A DNA stretch of 64,000 bases from an uncultured Dialister sp. GTDB taxonomy: Bacteria > Bacillota > Negativicutes > Veillonellales > Dialisteraceae. This document shows positions 17,679-26,939 of this stretch, piece after piece (positions within the stretch are counted from its first letter, which is position 1; each line of letters begins with the position of its first letter). Under the pieces are notes generated by a model. That model ran no database searches. It was not told the DNA's origin and saw only the letters and a program-made list of their open reading frames with translations. A program made the position numbers and the translations under genes. Location: NCBI GenBank assembly GCA_900759415.1, contig CAAEVC010000155.1, positions 62,001-126,000 of the forward strand, read 5' to 3'.

Positions 17679-18221
17679 TTATTTCTTCTCCATCAGAATG
17701 TAACCTTCATCTCTCTTGAAAGGTTCACTCATGTCGATCTGGAACTGGAGAGGTTTTCCTTCTGCTGTCAGTACTACCTGACGGATATTCGGGAACTCCG
17801 TTAATGTATCCACCGTCATGGCTATGAAGAGAGTCTGAACGGTAGAACCCTGAATATCGTTGGCTTCTTTATTGAAGTTTACGTAGGCAGTACCGTTTTC
17901 AATAGAAATGTTCTTCAATGAAAGACCTGCAGGGAGGATAGGATATTTTGCCTTCCTGTCTGCGCGGAGCATTTCTTCGATGGCCGTTTTTGCAGTATTA
18001 TCCTTTGCCGGTACCTTCTTTGTCACAGGAATCAGCTTCATACCATCATCCGAAGATTTGTAATAGTGAAGGGTAGCCTCTTTTTCTGCAGGTACCTGAA
18101 GAGAAGAGGATGATTCTGGTGACAGATTTTTTGAAGTCTGGTGACTGGTGTTTAAACCGCATCCGGAAATAATCAGCATGCAGGAGAGCGCCAGCGGGAT
18201 CCATAATTTTCTTTTATTCAT
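17679..18221 (-). CDS. GerMN-domain lipoprotein
   Basis: A 180-residue exported protein. The signal peptide ends in a lipobox (IISGC, Cys21). After a Ser-rich linker, residues 50-175 match a GerMN domain: beta-rich, with the central GTAYVNFNKE strand and a Q.LF.A...TL.E helix. In sporulating relatives GerMN proteins act in the spore envelope; here it is second in an operon with a cell-wall amidase, so an envelope or peptidoglycan role is more likely. Its SD AAGGAGAG overlaps the end of the amidase gene, 12 bases upstream. Confidence 0.82.
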   Translation of the reverse strand: MNKRKLWIPLALSCMLIISGCGLNTSHQTSKNLSPESSSSLQVPAEKEATLHYYKSSDDGMKLIPVTKKVPAKDNTAKTAIEEMLRADRKAKYPILPAGLSLKNISIENGTAYVNFNKEANDIQGSTVQTLFIAMTVDTLTEFPNIRQVVLTAEGKPLQFQIDMSEPFKRDEGYILMEKK

Positions 18222-18233
18222 ATCGGTCTCTCC

Positions 18234-19382
18234 TTAATCAACTGCAGCAAAATAATTAACTAATCCGTTGAACAGGCTCTGGGCAATGCTCTTTGGCGCC
18301 CATTTGGATGTAAGCATTTTAGCCCGGTGATTGTTGGTGATGAATCCCATTTCCATAAGGACGGAAGGCATGGCAGTATGTACATTTACATAGAAATCAT
18401 TGGACCGCACACCTCTGTCAGGAATGGCAAGGGAATTCTGAGTAGCCTGATGCATCATCTGCGCCAGGAGAAGGTCTTTGGAGCTTTTTGCATTGTAGTA
18501 GGTAGTAGTGCCATCTACAGAAGAATTGGCAAAGGAATCAATATGGATAGAAACGAAAGCATCTGCATGAGCTTCGTTGGCAATATCGCAGCGTGCCTGC
18601 AGTTCTGTTGCTGCGTCGGCCCATGGGCCGTATACATCTTTATCCACATCTCTGGTCATGACTACTTTGGCACCGGCAGAGGTCAGCATATCGCGAAGGG
18701 GAATGGCAATGGAAAGGGTGATGTCCTTTTCATATATGTCTTTGGTTCCCACATGGCCGATAGCACCTACATCTGAACCGCCGTGGCCAGGATCTATGCA
18801 GATGATTTTTCCCTTCAGGATATTCTTTGCATCTGAAGGAACTTTGTATTTCTTGATTGCAGGAGATTTCTGATTAGAAGGGATATAGGCTTTTTGGTTG
18901 TCGGTGCTCTTACTGCTGTCTGTACTCTTCTTCTTGTATGTCTGATGAGCTCCGATGACCGGAATGTCAATAACCAGACGATGTGGTTTCTTTAACTTTG
19001 CATCCGGACGGAGGGCAAAAACCCGGATATCATCGATTTTCTGCTCCTTACTGAGCGCCACATCCAGATAGGTATCTCCATCTTTTTCAGACAGGGTAGC
19101 AAAGTCGATGGCTCTGGGATCCATTTCATACTGGGGAGATGCTTTCCCCATGGATGTATTTTTCAGGATGACTTCAAAATTTTTGCCTTTATCATCAAGG
19201 GCTGCTTCTGCGTGAACCGCTTTGGACAGATCCATGGCAATACGGACGAAGGGGGGATCCCCGTCATTTCTTGATGTCCAGCGGAAATCGGTGATTTCCG
19301 CATTTTTAGCCATTGCATGACTCCCGAGGGGGAGAAAAAGTAAAACTAAAAAGGCAAATAACAGACGGAATATCTTTTCCAT
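18234..19382 (-). CDS. N-acetylmuramoyl-L-alanine amidase with N-terminal AMIN-like domain
   Basis: A 382-residue secreted cell-wall hydrolase. Residues 1-25 are a signal peptide. Residues 28-145 form a beta-rich AMIN-like domain, which targets amidases to septal peptidoglycan. After a Lys/Ser-rich linker the Amidase_3 domain (about 190-380) shows the zinc ligands in IDPGHGGSD and later SIHIDS, and the catalytic Glu in MEMGFITN. It should cleave the stem peptide from MurNAc during daughter cell separation. It is first in a minus-strand operon with a GerMN lipoprotein. Confidence 0.92.
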   Translation of the reverse strand: MEKIFRLLFAFLVLLFLPLGSHAMAKNAEITDFRWTSRNDGDPPFVRIAMDLSKAVHAEAALDDKGKNFEVILKNTSMGKASPQYEMDPRAIDFATLSEKDGDTYLDVALSKEQKIDDIRVFALRPDAKLKKPHRLVIDIPVIGAHQTYKKKSTDSSKSTDNQKAYIPSNQKSPAIKKYKVPSDAKNILKGKIICIDPGHGGSDVGAIGHVGTKDIYEKDITLSIAIPLRDMLTSAGAKVVMTRDVDKDVYGPWADAATELQARCDIANEAHADAFVSIHIDSFANSSVDGTTTYYNAKSSKDLLLAQMMHQATQNSLAIPDRGVRSNDFYVNVHTAMPSVLMEMGFITNNHRAKMLTSKWAPKSIAQSLFNGLVNYFAAVD

Positions 19383-19633
19383 AATAGTCCTTTCTTTCTT
19401 ATACTGTATTTCTGTATATCCATACTATATTTATAAATATATTTTTTATTATATCACAGGGATATGCATATGGCTTTATCAGAATAGCGGAAAATACGGG
19501 TTTTTCTCATTTTTACCTATTGTAATTCATTCTATTTTCCGGTAAAGTATAGCAAAACGAAGGAAACAGTAGTAAAATATTAGTGTATTGCCAAAATAAG
19601 GATTTACAGGCATTTATTAAAGAGGTATATAAA

Positions 19634-20521
19634 GTGAATTTATTTCGCATATGTAAAAAGAAAGCAGTTCTCATTTCTGCAGCTGCTACACTGTCCCTTT
19701 TTGCCCTTACAGGATGTGGAGCAGAAAAGGCAGAAAAGACATCTCCAGTACCGTCTGCAACTGCCGCAGTGGCACAGACAGATCTGAAACCCGGTGTGGC
19801 TGCAGTGAAGAGGGATCCTTCTGTCAAATACAGCGTTCCGGAAGGCGTTTCTGTTCTGATGTATCATATGATTGGAGATCAGCAGGGGAATGCGGCTATT
19901 ATGAGTGAAGCAAATCTCCGGATGCAGATGAATTATCTGAAGGATCACGGCTATCATCCCATTACCATGCAGGAACTTTACGATTATGTGACCAAGGGAG
20001 CACCGCTTCCGGAAAAACCGGTCTGCATCACCTTCGATGACGGGTATCTGGACAGTTACACCATTGTTTATCCGCTGATGAAAGAATATGGATTCCCCTG
20101 GACTTTATTCGTAATTACCGATGACGTTGGTAAGCCCCATAACAGGATGACCTGGGCACAGCTCAAAGAAATGGCAGACAGCCATACGGTGACCATTTCA
20201 AACCATACGCTTTCCCATCCAAAGCTTCATAATCTGAAAACCGCAGCAGAAAAGAGCAAGGAAATCGTGGAAGCCAATCAGGCTTTGAAATATCATCTGG
20301 GAATTGATAATTACTGGCTTGCCTACCCCTATGGCGACTATGATGATGAAGTGATTGAAATCTGTAAAAAAGCAGGAATCAAGATGGCTGTTACTACAGA
20401 TTCAGGAAGAGTTCATGTAGGCAGCTATCCTTATGATCTGAAGCGGGTTTACATTGGAAATGATATTTCCATCGCCCGTTTTTCCGAACGGCTGAATAAG
20501 GATAATTATGCTCCCGTTTAA
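19634..20521 (+). CDS. Polysaccharide deacetylase lipoprotein (NodB domain)
   Basis: Lipoprotein of about 295 residues. I choose the GTG at 19634, which has AGAGGT just upstream and places the signal peptide and lipobox (ALTGC, Cys28) at the start. The NodB homology domain begins with VLMYHMIGD near 75, has the catalytic/metal pair in ITFDDGYLDSY and the metal histidines in NHTLSHPKLH. It probably removes acetyl groups from an N-acetylated glycan; the substrate (peptidoglycan or an exopolysaccharide as for PgaB/IcaB) is unknown. Two further envelope genes follow within 30 bases. Confidence 0.88.
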   Translation: MNLFRICKKKAVLISAAATLSLFALTGCGAEKAEKTSPVPSATAAVAQTDLKPGVAAVKRDPSVKYSVPEGVSVLMYHMIGDQQGNAAIMSEANLRMQMNYLKDHGYHPITMQELYDYVTKGAPLPEKPVCITFDDGYLDSYTIVYPLMKEYGFPWTLFVITDDVGKPHNRMTWAQLKEMADSHTVTISNHTLSHPKLHNLKTAAEKSKEIVEANQALKYHLGIDNYWLAYPYGDYDDEVIEICKKAGIKMAVTTDSGRVHVGSYPYDLKRVYIGNDISIARFSERLNKDNYAPV

Positions 20522-20551
20522 TTCAGAATCAGTATTTGCTTAGGAGAAAAA

Positions 20552-21499
20552 ATGAAACGTATATTTCACAGTTTTATTTTTAAGTTTATTGTTGTGACTC
20601 TCCTGTTCTTTATTCTGACTTCGCCGATTGTGGTTCTCTTCGGTCCCTTTGGAAATCTGAAAAGAGCAGTGGTAGGTGCAATCATCAGATCCCGGCATCC
20701 TCAGTACATTACCTGGCTTTATTCTCAGGATGAACTGAATTCCATTCTCGGGGTCGTTAAAACCACAGATACACAGAAGATGTTTTCCTTTAAACCGAGA
20801 ACAGATTCTTCACTTAAATTGAAGAAAATAGAAACATCCCGTTTTGTAGGATACCTTCTGGAAATTCCGAATCCAACCAGAGTACAGGTGGCCACTGCAG
20901 AAGATATTAATGAAAAGGGCGATACCACCAGTAATATTGCAAAGATGAATAATGCGGTAGCTGCCATTAACGGCGGCGGATTCTATGATCCAAACGGTAC
21001 TGGTACAGGACGTCTTCCTTACGGATTTATCCTTCACGAAGGCAAGTATCTCTTAGGCCAGCAGGTGGATGATAATGAAAAGGTTGATTTCGTAGGTATG
21101 ACAAAGAGTGGCAACCTCATCGCCGGCAATTATAACAAAAGACAGCTTAGAGAATTAGGGGCAGTAGAAGGGCTTACCTTTGGACCGCCGCTGATTATTA
21201 ATGGTGAGAAGGTCATTAAGAATGGTGATGGCGGCTGGGGTATTTCACCGCGGTCTGCTATCGGACAGAAAAAAGATGGTACTATCCTGTTCCTCGTTAT
21301 TGACGGACGTCAGCCTGGATACAGTATCGGTGCCACCCTTGTGGATTCCCAGAATATTCTTTACGAAAATGGTGCCTATATTGCAGCCAATCTGGATGGC
21401 GGTTCCTCCACCACGCTTTATTATAATGGCAAAGTAGTGAATAAACCGGCAGATCTTCTGGGTGAACGTATGATTCCTACTGCATTTATTGTTAAATAA
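20552..21499 (+). CDS. Membrane-anchored phosphodiester glycosidase (NAGPA domain)
   Basis: A 315-residue protein with one N-terminal membrane segment (about 8-32) and the remainder outside. The domain shows AAINGGGFYDPNG near 138, PRSAIGQ near 230 and NLDGGSSTTL near 286, hallmarks of the NAGPA/DUF2233 family related to the human mannose-6-phosphate uncovering enzyme. Such enzymes cleave sugar-phosphodiester bonds. Being between a polysaccharide deacetylase and a surface propeller-like protein, it probably trims a phosphodiester-linked surface glycan. AGGAG precedes the ATG. Confidence 0.87.
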   Translation: MKRIFHSFIFKFIVVTLLFFILTSPIVVLFGPFGNLKRAVVGAIIRSRHPQYITWLYSQDELNSILGVVKTTDTQKMFSFKPRTDSSLKLKKIETSRFVGYLLEIPNPTRVQVATAEDINEKGDTTSNIAKMNNAVAAINGGGFYDPNGTGTGRLPYGFILHEGKYLLGQQVDDNEKVDFVGMTKSGNLIAGNYNKRQLRELGAVEGLTFGPPLIINGEKVIKNGDGGWGISPRSAIGQKKDGTILFLVIDGRQPGYSIGATLVDSQNILYENGAYIAANLDGGSSTTLYYNGKVVNKPADLLGERMIPTAFIVK

Positions 21500-21509
21500 G
21501 GAGGAACTT

Positions 21510-22442
21510 GTGAATAAGAAATTATTCCAGCTGACCACCTGTTTCCTGATTGGTATCGGCATACAGGCTGGTGTCTATCTGTATATGGATCAGTCCCTCT
21601 TTGCACCTCTTTCCAGCGGTGATTATGATATGTCTGATGTAAAAGATAAAGTGGCAGAAGCGGCTGAAAAGGAAGGCAGAAAAGTATTTGCCAAAATCAG
21701 TGTCAGGGGAAAGGCTTACTATTCTCATGACTACCGGTATATGGCTGATGTGAGCACTGACGCCGTTACTATCTATAATGCAGATGATCTGGATAATCCG
21801 CAGAAAGTGGATCTGAAGAATCAGGGCGTTTCCTTCTTTGAATGGATGCCAGACAGAAATCTGGCGCTTATGGCGCTCTATCCTGCTCACTGGAGAGGCG
21901 GACGATGGGATGTGACGCTTGCCCGTTATAATCCGGAAGGAACAACTCATGAATCAGATGCACCGATTCGTGATCTCCCAAGAAATGCAAAGATTGTAGA
22001 CGTTGCCTACTCGACAGCAACCAATGCGGTATATATGAAAATGGAAGTAGGAAAAGGCCTTTACCGGATTTATCGCACTGATGCGAACTACGATACCCGC
22101 CGTATCTATGTCCAGAGTTCTCATATCGGAAAGATTGCGGTATTCTATGATGAAGACCGGCTCTTCTATGACGACAGCGAAAGAGGAATTCTCTATACTT
22201 TCAATGGGGATGACAGTTCCTGGAGAGTGATCTCACCGCCTGGCGCTTTCCGCCTTGTGGGAGTGGGGGATGACAAAACCATTTATGCTGTCAGAATCAA
22301 CAGCAAAGGTGATGTCACAGCTTACTACACCGGAAAACTGGGAGTAGGATTCAAGGAAGTAAAAGTACTGGATTCACCGGTAGAATTTAATTCTGTCACC
22401 ATGCATATGATAAAAGAAGCTGCATCACAGGCAGGAAAATAA
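21510..22442 (+). CDS. Membrane-anchored protein with propeller-like repeats, function unknown
   Basis: Family not recognised. The GTG at 21510 is preceded by AAGGAGG and gives 310 residues. One N-terminal hydrophobic segment (about 5-25) anchors it. The rest is beta-rich with repeated strand patterns such as YSHDYRYMADV, FFEWMPDRNLALMALY, IVDVAYSTATNAVYMKM, IAVFYDEDRLFYDD and LVGVGDDKTIYAV, which suggest a four- to six-bladed propeller. It is the last gene of the deacetylase/NAGPA operon and may bind or sense the same glycan. Confidence 0.72.
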   Translation: MNKKLFQLTTCFLIGIGIQAGVYLYMDQSLFAPLSSGDYDMSDVKDKVAEAAEKEGRKVFAKISVRGKAYYSHDYRYMADVSTDAVTIYNADDLDNPQKVDLKNQGVSFFEWMPDRNLALMALYPAHWRGGRWDVTLARYNPEGTTHESDAPIRDLPRNAKIVDVAYSTATNAVYMKMEVGKGLYRIYRTDANYDTRRIYVQSSHIGKIAVFYDEDRLFYDDSERGILYTFNGDDSSWRVISPPGAFRLVGVGDDKTIYAVRINSKGDVTAYYTGKLGVGFKEVKVLDSPVEFNSVTMHMIKEAASQAGK

Positions 22443-22445
22443 TAC

Positions 22446-22485
22446 AAGAGGATGTGGATGGTTCTCCATTTCACATCCTCTTTTG
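22446..22485 (+). terminator. Terminator of the envelope operon
   Basis: An 11-pair perfect stem (22446-22456 with 22472-22482) followed by a short T tract. Confidence 0.85.
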
Positions 22486-22498
22486 ATAAAATAGAAAA

Positions 22499-22520
22499 GG
22501 AAGAATGGAATAGTTCTTCC
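22499..22520 (+). repeat. Inverted repeat upstream of hslV
   Basis: GGAAGAA and TTCTTCC form a perfect seven-base inverted repeat around an eight-base spacer, 52 bases before the hslV start. It does not match the CIRCE heat-shock operator. It could be an operator or a leader hairpin. Confidence 0.35.
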
Positions 22521-22571
22521 CTGAATCAGGCATCAGGAATCATAATATAGATTTTATTTCGAGGAGGTTCT

Positions 22572-23102
22572 ATGTTTAAAGCAACCACAATATTGGCAGT
22601 AAAAAAAGATGGGCATGTGGCTATGGCTGGCGATGGCCAGGTAACCATGGGCAATGCGGTGGTTATGAAAAATACAGCCCGTAAGGTAAGACGGCTGTAT
22701 CAGGGAAAAATTATCGCCGGATTTGCCGGTTCGGTGGCAGATGCATTTTCCCTTTTTGATAAATTTGAAGGAAAACTGAGAGACTGCAATGGCAATCTGG
22801 TGAGAGCAGCGGTGGAATTTGCCAAGGACTGGAGAAGCGACAGAGTGCTTCAGAAACTGGAAGCTCTCCTTATTCTTACTGATGGGGATCATCTTTTTCT
22901 GGTTTCCGGAAGTGGCGAAGTGATTGAACCGGATGATGGCATACTGGCTATCGGAAGCGGCGGAAACTATGCACTGGCAGCAGCCCGTGCTCTTGCCCAG
23001 TCGACCAGCCTTTCTGCTAGGGAGATCGCAGAAAAATCTCTTCATATTGCAGCAGATATTTGTGTTTACACCAATCACAATGTAATCGTGGAGGAAATCT
23101 GA
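22572..23102 (+). CDS. hslV: ATP-dependent protease peptidase subunit HslV (ClpQ)
   Basis: Proteasome-like threonine peptidase of 176 residues that forms a double hexamer capped by HslU. The start [10 protein letters not shown] carries a four-residue propeptide before the presumed catalytic Thr5, as in Bacillus-type ClpQ. The [11 protein letters not shown] loop, [10 protein letters not shown] and [15 protein letters not shown] motifs are conserved. The ATG follows CGAGGAGG. Its stop overlaps the hslU start by one base. Confidence 0.96.
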   Translation: MFKATTILAVKKDGHVAMAGDGQVTMGNAVVMKNTARKVRRLYQGKIIAGFAGSVADAFSLFDKFEGKLRDCNGNLVRAAVEFAKDWRSDRVLQKLEALLILTDGDHLFLVSGSGEVIEPDDGILAIGSGGNYALAAARALAQSTSLSAREIAEKSLHIAADICVYTNHNVIVEEI

Positions 23103-24457
23103 TGAGTGAATTAACACCTCGTAAAATTGTTGAATATTTAGATGAATACATCATTGGACAGAAGGATGCCAAGAGAGCTGTATCAGTGGCATTAAGGAAC
23201 CGCTGGCGTTCCCGTCAGCTTTCGCCGGAAATTGCCAGAGAAATCCGTCCAAAGAACATCCTTCTCATAGGACCTACCGGCGTAGGTAAGACAGAAATAG
23301 CAAGAAGAATTGCGTCTCTTACCAATGCACCTTTTGTTAAGGTAGAAGCGACAAAATATACAGAAGTAGGCTATGTGGGACGGGATGTAGAATCCATGGT
23401 AAGAGATCTGGTGGAAGAATCTGTCCGGCTCGTAAAGAAAGAGGAATCTTCCCGTCTTGGAGTAGATGCTGAAGAAGAAGCGGTTTCCCAGATTGCTGAA
23501 ATCATGTGGCCTGCCAGAAAAGAAGAAACCAGAAGTCCTATGGATATTATTTTTGGTGAAAAGAAACAGGATGCACCATTGAATGAAGGGGAACAGCAGC
23601 GGCGAAAAGAACTGATAGAACGTATCCGAAATGGAGAACTGGATAACCGGCAGATCGAAATTAAAGTAGAGGACAGAGGAAATGCGCCGCAGTCTGATAA
23701 TGAGCAGGCCAACCAGATTTCTATGATGCTTTCCACCATGATGCCGAAAAAATTCAAAAAGAAAAAAGTAACAGTAAGAGATGCGAGAAAAATCCTTGCA
23801 GAAGCAGCGGCTGATGAAATGGTTGATATGGAAGTGGTCAAAGATAAGGCTATCCAGTGGGCAGAAGAAAGAGGAATCATATTTATTGATGAAATCGATA
23901 AGATTGCTGGAAGACATGGCACATCCGGCGGTTCTGATGTTTCCCGTGAGGGGGTGCAGAGAGATATTCTGCCTATTGTAGAAGGTGCTACCGTCAAAAC
24001 CAAGTACGGACAGGTCAAAACAGATCATATCCTCTTTATGGCAGCCGGCGCTTTCCATGTATCAAGGCCCAGCGACCTCATTCCTGAACTGCAGGGCCGT
24101 TTCCCTATCCGTGTAGAACTTTCCAGCCTTACGAAAGAAGATCTGCGGAAAATCTTAACGGAACCAAGGCAGGCTCTTATCAGGCAATACACCGCTCTTC
24201 TTGAAACAGAAGGGGTCCATGTGGTTTTTGCAGAAGATGCACTGACTGCCATTGCAGAAATTGCTTCAGATGTGAATACGGAAACTGAAGATATTGGTGC
24301 CAGAAGACTGTACACCATTCTGGAACGGGTACTGGAAGACCTGTCTTTTGAAGCACCGGACCTGGAAGATAAAAACGTAGTGATTGACAGTGATTATGTA
24401 AGAAACAAGCTGGGAAGAATTACTGAAAATATTGATATTTCCAATTATATTCTCTGA
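23102..24457 (+). CDS. hslU: ATP-dependent protease ATPase subunit HslU (ClpY)
   Basis: AAA+ unfoldase of 451 residues that feeds HslV. Walker A GPTGVGKT is at residues 57-64 and the pore loop GYVG lies near 92. The I domain is Lys/Glu-rich (about 110-240), Walker B is [11 protein letters not shown], and the C-terminal tail ending in YIL inserts into HslV. I take the ATG at 23102, overlapping the hslV stop, because the following [14 protein letters not shown] matches the family start. Confidence 0.96.
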   Translation: MSELTPRKIVEYLDEYIIGQKDAKRAVSVALRNRWRSRQLSPEIAREIRPKNILLIGPTGVGKTEIARRIASLTNAPFVKVEATKYTEVGYVGRDVESMVRDLVEESVRLVKKEESSRLGVDAEEEAVSQIAEIMWPARKEETRSPMDIIFGEKKQDAPLNEGEQQRRKELIERIRNGELDNRQIEIKVEDRGNAPQSDNEQANQISMMLSTMMPKKFKKKKVTVRDARKILAEAAADEMVDMEVVKDKAIQWAEERGIIFIDEIDKIAGRHGTSGGSDVSREGVQRDILPIVEGATVKTKYGQVKTDHILFMAAGAFHVSRPSDLIPELQGRFPIRVELSSLTKEDLRKILTEPRQALIRQYTALLETEGVHVVFAEDALTAIAEIASDVNTETEDIGARRLYTILERVLEDLSFEAPDLEDKNVVIDSDYVRNKLGRITENIDISNYIL

Positions 24458-24485
24458 TTTTCTGGAAAATAGCGTGAATACAGGA

Positions 24486-24534
24486 AATCCCTCCATATGG
24501 CAGGTACGATACCGCCTTTGGAGGGATTTTTTTA
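24486..24534 (+). terminator. Terminator after hslU
   Basis: AATCCCTCC at 24486-24494 pairs with GGAGGGATT at 24520-24528, followed by seven T; the loop is long (25 bases). Confidence 0.8.
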
Positions 24535-24560
24535 TATGTTAATCCATGTATATAAATAAG

Positions 24561-24589
24561 TTGACCAGTGGTTTACAAATGATTATAAT
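24561..24589 (+). promoter_or_regulatory. Promoter for birA
   Basis: TTGACC at 24561-24566 and a perfect TATAAT at 24584-24589 with a 17-base spacer. The leader to the birA ATG is about 43 bases. Confidence 0.75.
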
Positions 24590-24638
24590 GGAAGAAAATC
24601 AATTAAAAAGCTTAATTATAGATTGTGGGAGGTATTTT

Positions 24639-25628
24639 ATGAGAACTGAAATCCTGGAGTATTTCAAGAAAGCCAATGGGGAATTTGTTTCTGGTCAGCA
24701 GATTTCAAAGGATCTTCATGTTTCCCGTACCGCTATCTGGAAGCATATTAATATATTGAAAGAAAGAGGATATATTTTTGAATCCAGCACCCGAAAGGGA
24801 TACCGGCTAATTTATTCACCAAATCTTCTGACTCCCCTGGAAATCAATACATCACTTCGCACCGAAACCTTTGGACGTCATGTGGTGTATATGGAAACCA
24901 CAGCATCCACCAATGAAGAGGCTAAGAAAATAGCAAGAGACGGGGCAGAGGAAGGAACCATTGTAGTCGCAGAGGAACAGACTTCCGGACATGGCAGGCT
25001 GGATAGAGGATTCTTCTGTCCATTTGCGAAGGGAATCTGGTTTACCCTGATTCTCCGGCCAACCTTTACGCCTATGGAAGCAGCAAAGTGCACTTTGCTG
25101 GCTGCTATTGGTGTATGCCGCGGCATCCGCCGGCTGGGACTCAAGGATGCGGGCATCAAATGGCCTAATGATATTCTTTACCATGGAAAGAAACTGGTGG
25201 GAATCCTGACGGAAATGTCTGCCTCCATGGAAAAAATAGATTACATCACCATGGGTATTGGTATCAATACAGGGATTAAGAAAAGTGAATTCCCTGAAGA
25301 CGTTCAGGATACTGCCACTTCTTTCCTGAATGAAGGTATCGATGTTTCCCGTAAAGAACTTCTGGCAGCCGTTCTGTCCGAACTGGAAAAGGAATATAAG
25401 ATTGCAGAAACAGAAGGATTCGCCAAAGTACTGGAAGACTGGAAAACTCTTTCTGTTACTATCGGTCAGGAAGTCCGGGTCATTACAGGAGAGGACAGCT
25501 ATACCGGCAAGGCGGTAGATATTGATAATGACGGATGCCTTCTTGTGGATACAGGAAAGGGTATCTCCCGTGTGCTTGCAGGGGATGTCTCCATCCGTCC
25601 GGTAGATGCACCGATTCCCAAAAGATAA
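24639..25628 (+). CDS. birA: Bifunctional biotin-protein ligase / biotin operon repressor
   Basis: A 329-residue protein. Residues 1-62 are a winged helix (VSRTAIWKHINILKERGY), the DNA-binding half that represses biotin genes when loaded with biotinyl-AMP. The ligase domain has SGHGRLDR near 124, a variant of GRGRxGR, and KWPNDI near 181. An SH3-like C-terminal domain ends the protein. I choose the ATG at 24639 with GGGAGG upstream. It attaches biotin to carboxylase subunits. Pairing with coaX is a common Firmicute arrangement. Confidence 0.93.
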   Translation: MRTEILEYFKKANGEFVSGQQISKDLHVSRTAIWKHINILKERGYIFESSTRKGYRLIYSPNLLTPLEINTSLRTETFGRHVVYMETTASTNEEAKKIARDGAEEGTIVVAEEQTSGHGRLDRGFFCPFAKGIWFTLILRPTFTPMEAAKCTLLAAIGVCRGIRRLGLKDAGIKWPNDILYHGKKLVGILTEMSASMEKIDYITMGIGINTGIKKSEFPEDVQDTATSFLNEGIDVSRKELLAAVLSELEKEYKIAETEGFAKVLEDWKTLSVTIGQEVRVITGEDSYTGKAVDIDNDGCLLVDTGKGISRVLAGDVSIRPVDAPIPKR

Positions 25629-25757
25629 ACTGTAAGGACATGATTTCTTAAACATTGGGATATTCTATCCGCTGTCCATATAAGAAGATATACAAAGGAC
25701 TCCGGGGACTCTGTGAATCCAGTCACTTGAACCGGTAAGCGCTTTTTTGTCTTATGC

Positions 25758-25788
25758 TTGACAGAATCCCAACTTTGTTGCATTATAC
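25758..25788 (+). promoter_or_regulatory. Promoter for coaX
   Basis: A perfect TTGACA at 25758-25763 with CATTAT at 25781-25786 (17 bases) or TTATAC at 25783-25788. The rest of the 216-base gap holds nothing I can name. Confidence 0.5.
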
Positions 25789-25844
25789 ACATGATGCAAA
25801 AAATATGAGTTGCACAATGATGCTCTCTCTGGAGGTACTGCTTT

Positions 25845-26624
25845 ATGCTTCTTGCTTTTGATGTAGGTAATACAAATATTGTTTGTGGTGTTTATAAAGA
25901 GAAAAAGTTGATTCATCACTGGCGTGTAGCCACAGATACTCTTCAGACTGCAGATGGATATGCAGCTCTTCTTGGAACCCTTTTCCAGCTGAATGGGCTG
26001 TCCTTCAAGGATGTAGAAGATATCATCATTTCAACGGTGGTACCACCTATTATCCCTATCCTTGAAACCATGTCCCACCGTTACTTCAGCACAAAGCCTA
26101 TCATGGTCGGACCGGGAATCAAAACTGGTCTTAACATTCTCTATGACAATCCTAAAGAACTGGGTGCAGACCGTATTGTCAATGCAGTAGCAGCCATTGC
26201 AGAATATGACTGCCCTCTGATCATCATTGATATGGGAACAGCTACCACGTTCTGCGTCATTGACTCCAAAGGAAATTATCTTGGTGGTGCGGTAGCCCCT
26301 GGTATCGGTATTTCCATGGAAGCGCTTTTCCAGCGGGCTTCCAAGCTGCCTCGTATCGAACTGGTCAAAACACCAAAGATTATCTGCAAAAACACCGTAT
26401 CTGCCATGCAGTCCGGGATTTATTACGGATTTGTCGGTCAGATCGATGAAATCGTAACCCGTATTAAGGCTGAATTGAACGAACCAAATGTAAAAGTCAT
26501 CGCTACCGGCGGACTGGCATCTATGATTGCCAAATCTTCCAAAACCATTGACGTAGTAGATCCCATGCTTACGCTGAAGGGGCTCCTGCTTCTTTATGAA
26601 AAGAACAGAGTGAATAAAAAATAA
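25845..26624 (+). CDS. coaX: Type III pantothenate kinase
   Basis: ASKHA-fold kinase of 259 residues that phosphorylates pantothenate, the first step of CoA synthesis. The phosphate-1 loop DVGNTN lies at residues 5-10, DMGTATTF near 128 is the phosphate-2 motif, and a GGLASM motif lies near 223. Type III enzymes are not inhibited by CoA. It follows birA but has its own promoter. Confidence 0.95.
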   Translation: MLLAFDVGNTNIVCGVYKEKKLIHHWRVATDTLQTADGYAALLGTLFQLNGLSFKDVEDIIISTVVPPIIPILETMSHRYFSTKPIMVGPGIKTGLNILYDNPKELGADRIVNAVAAIAEYDCPLIIIDMGTATTFCVIDSKGNYLGGAVAPGIGISMEALFQRASKLPRIELVKTPKIICKNTVSAMQSGIYYGFVGQIDEIVTRIKAELNEPNVKVIATGGLASMIAKSSKTIDVVDPMLTLKGLLLLYEKNRVNKK

Positions 26625-26630
26625 TGAAAT

Positions 26631-26669
26631 ATGCCACTTTATTGAATCATTCAGTAAAGCGGCATTTTT
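26631..26669 (+). terminator. Terminator after coaX
   Basis: ATGCCACTTTA pairs with TAAAGCGGCAT (one A-C mismatch) around a 12-base loop and is followed by a T run. Confidence 0.8.
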
Positions 26670-26682
26670 ATTATAAGGATAA

Positions 26683-26939
26683 TGACAGAAATCATCTGTC
26701 AGAAATTAAATGACAGTTAAGAATCATGAAATACAAAAGTATTGTTATACAGAATAGAAAAAAGATGGTAAACTGATAGCAGAAACAGCCCTTTCTGTCA
26801 TTCGGGAAAACGTAAGGGACAGAAGAGGATCAGGGTCAGGTATGATTGTTAATAAGAAAGTAAAAGCAGCTTACAGGAATCATCAGTAACCAGTTTCTAG
26901 AGGAAGACAGGTATATTTATTTATGAAAGGGTGGATACA
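26683..26939 (+). promoter_or_regulatory. Long leader with inverted repeats before the first binding-protein gene
   Basis: The gap between coaX and the next gene is 315 bases. Beyond the coaX terminator it holds a perfect TGACAGA/TCTGTCA inverted repeat (26683-26701) and a further TGACAG half-site at 26711. There is also a 10-pair hairpin with one mismatch, 26789-26799 with 26818-26828. I cannot assign a riboswitch class or a convincing promoter. Confidence 0.4.

Noticed and set aside
22486..22571. CIRCE heat-shock operator before hslV
   Set aside because: The inverted repeat GGAAGAA/TTCTTCC has a different sequence and an eight-base spacer, unlike CIRCE.
24612..24626. A 15-base identity between the birA leader and the miaB leader (49115-49129)
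   Set aside because: It is AT-rich, and one such match is expected by chance in 64 kb. The positions before two start sites are suggestive, but two copies are too few.
26670..26939. Lysine or glycine riboswitch before the binding-protein gene
   Set aside because: None of the conserved cores could be aligned; only inverted repeats are visible.
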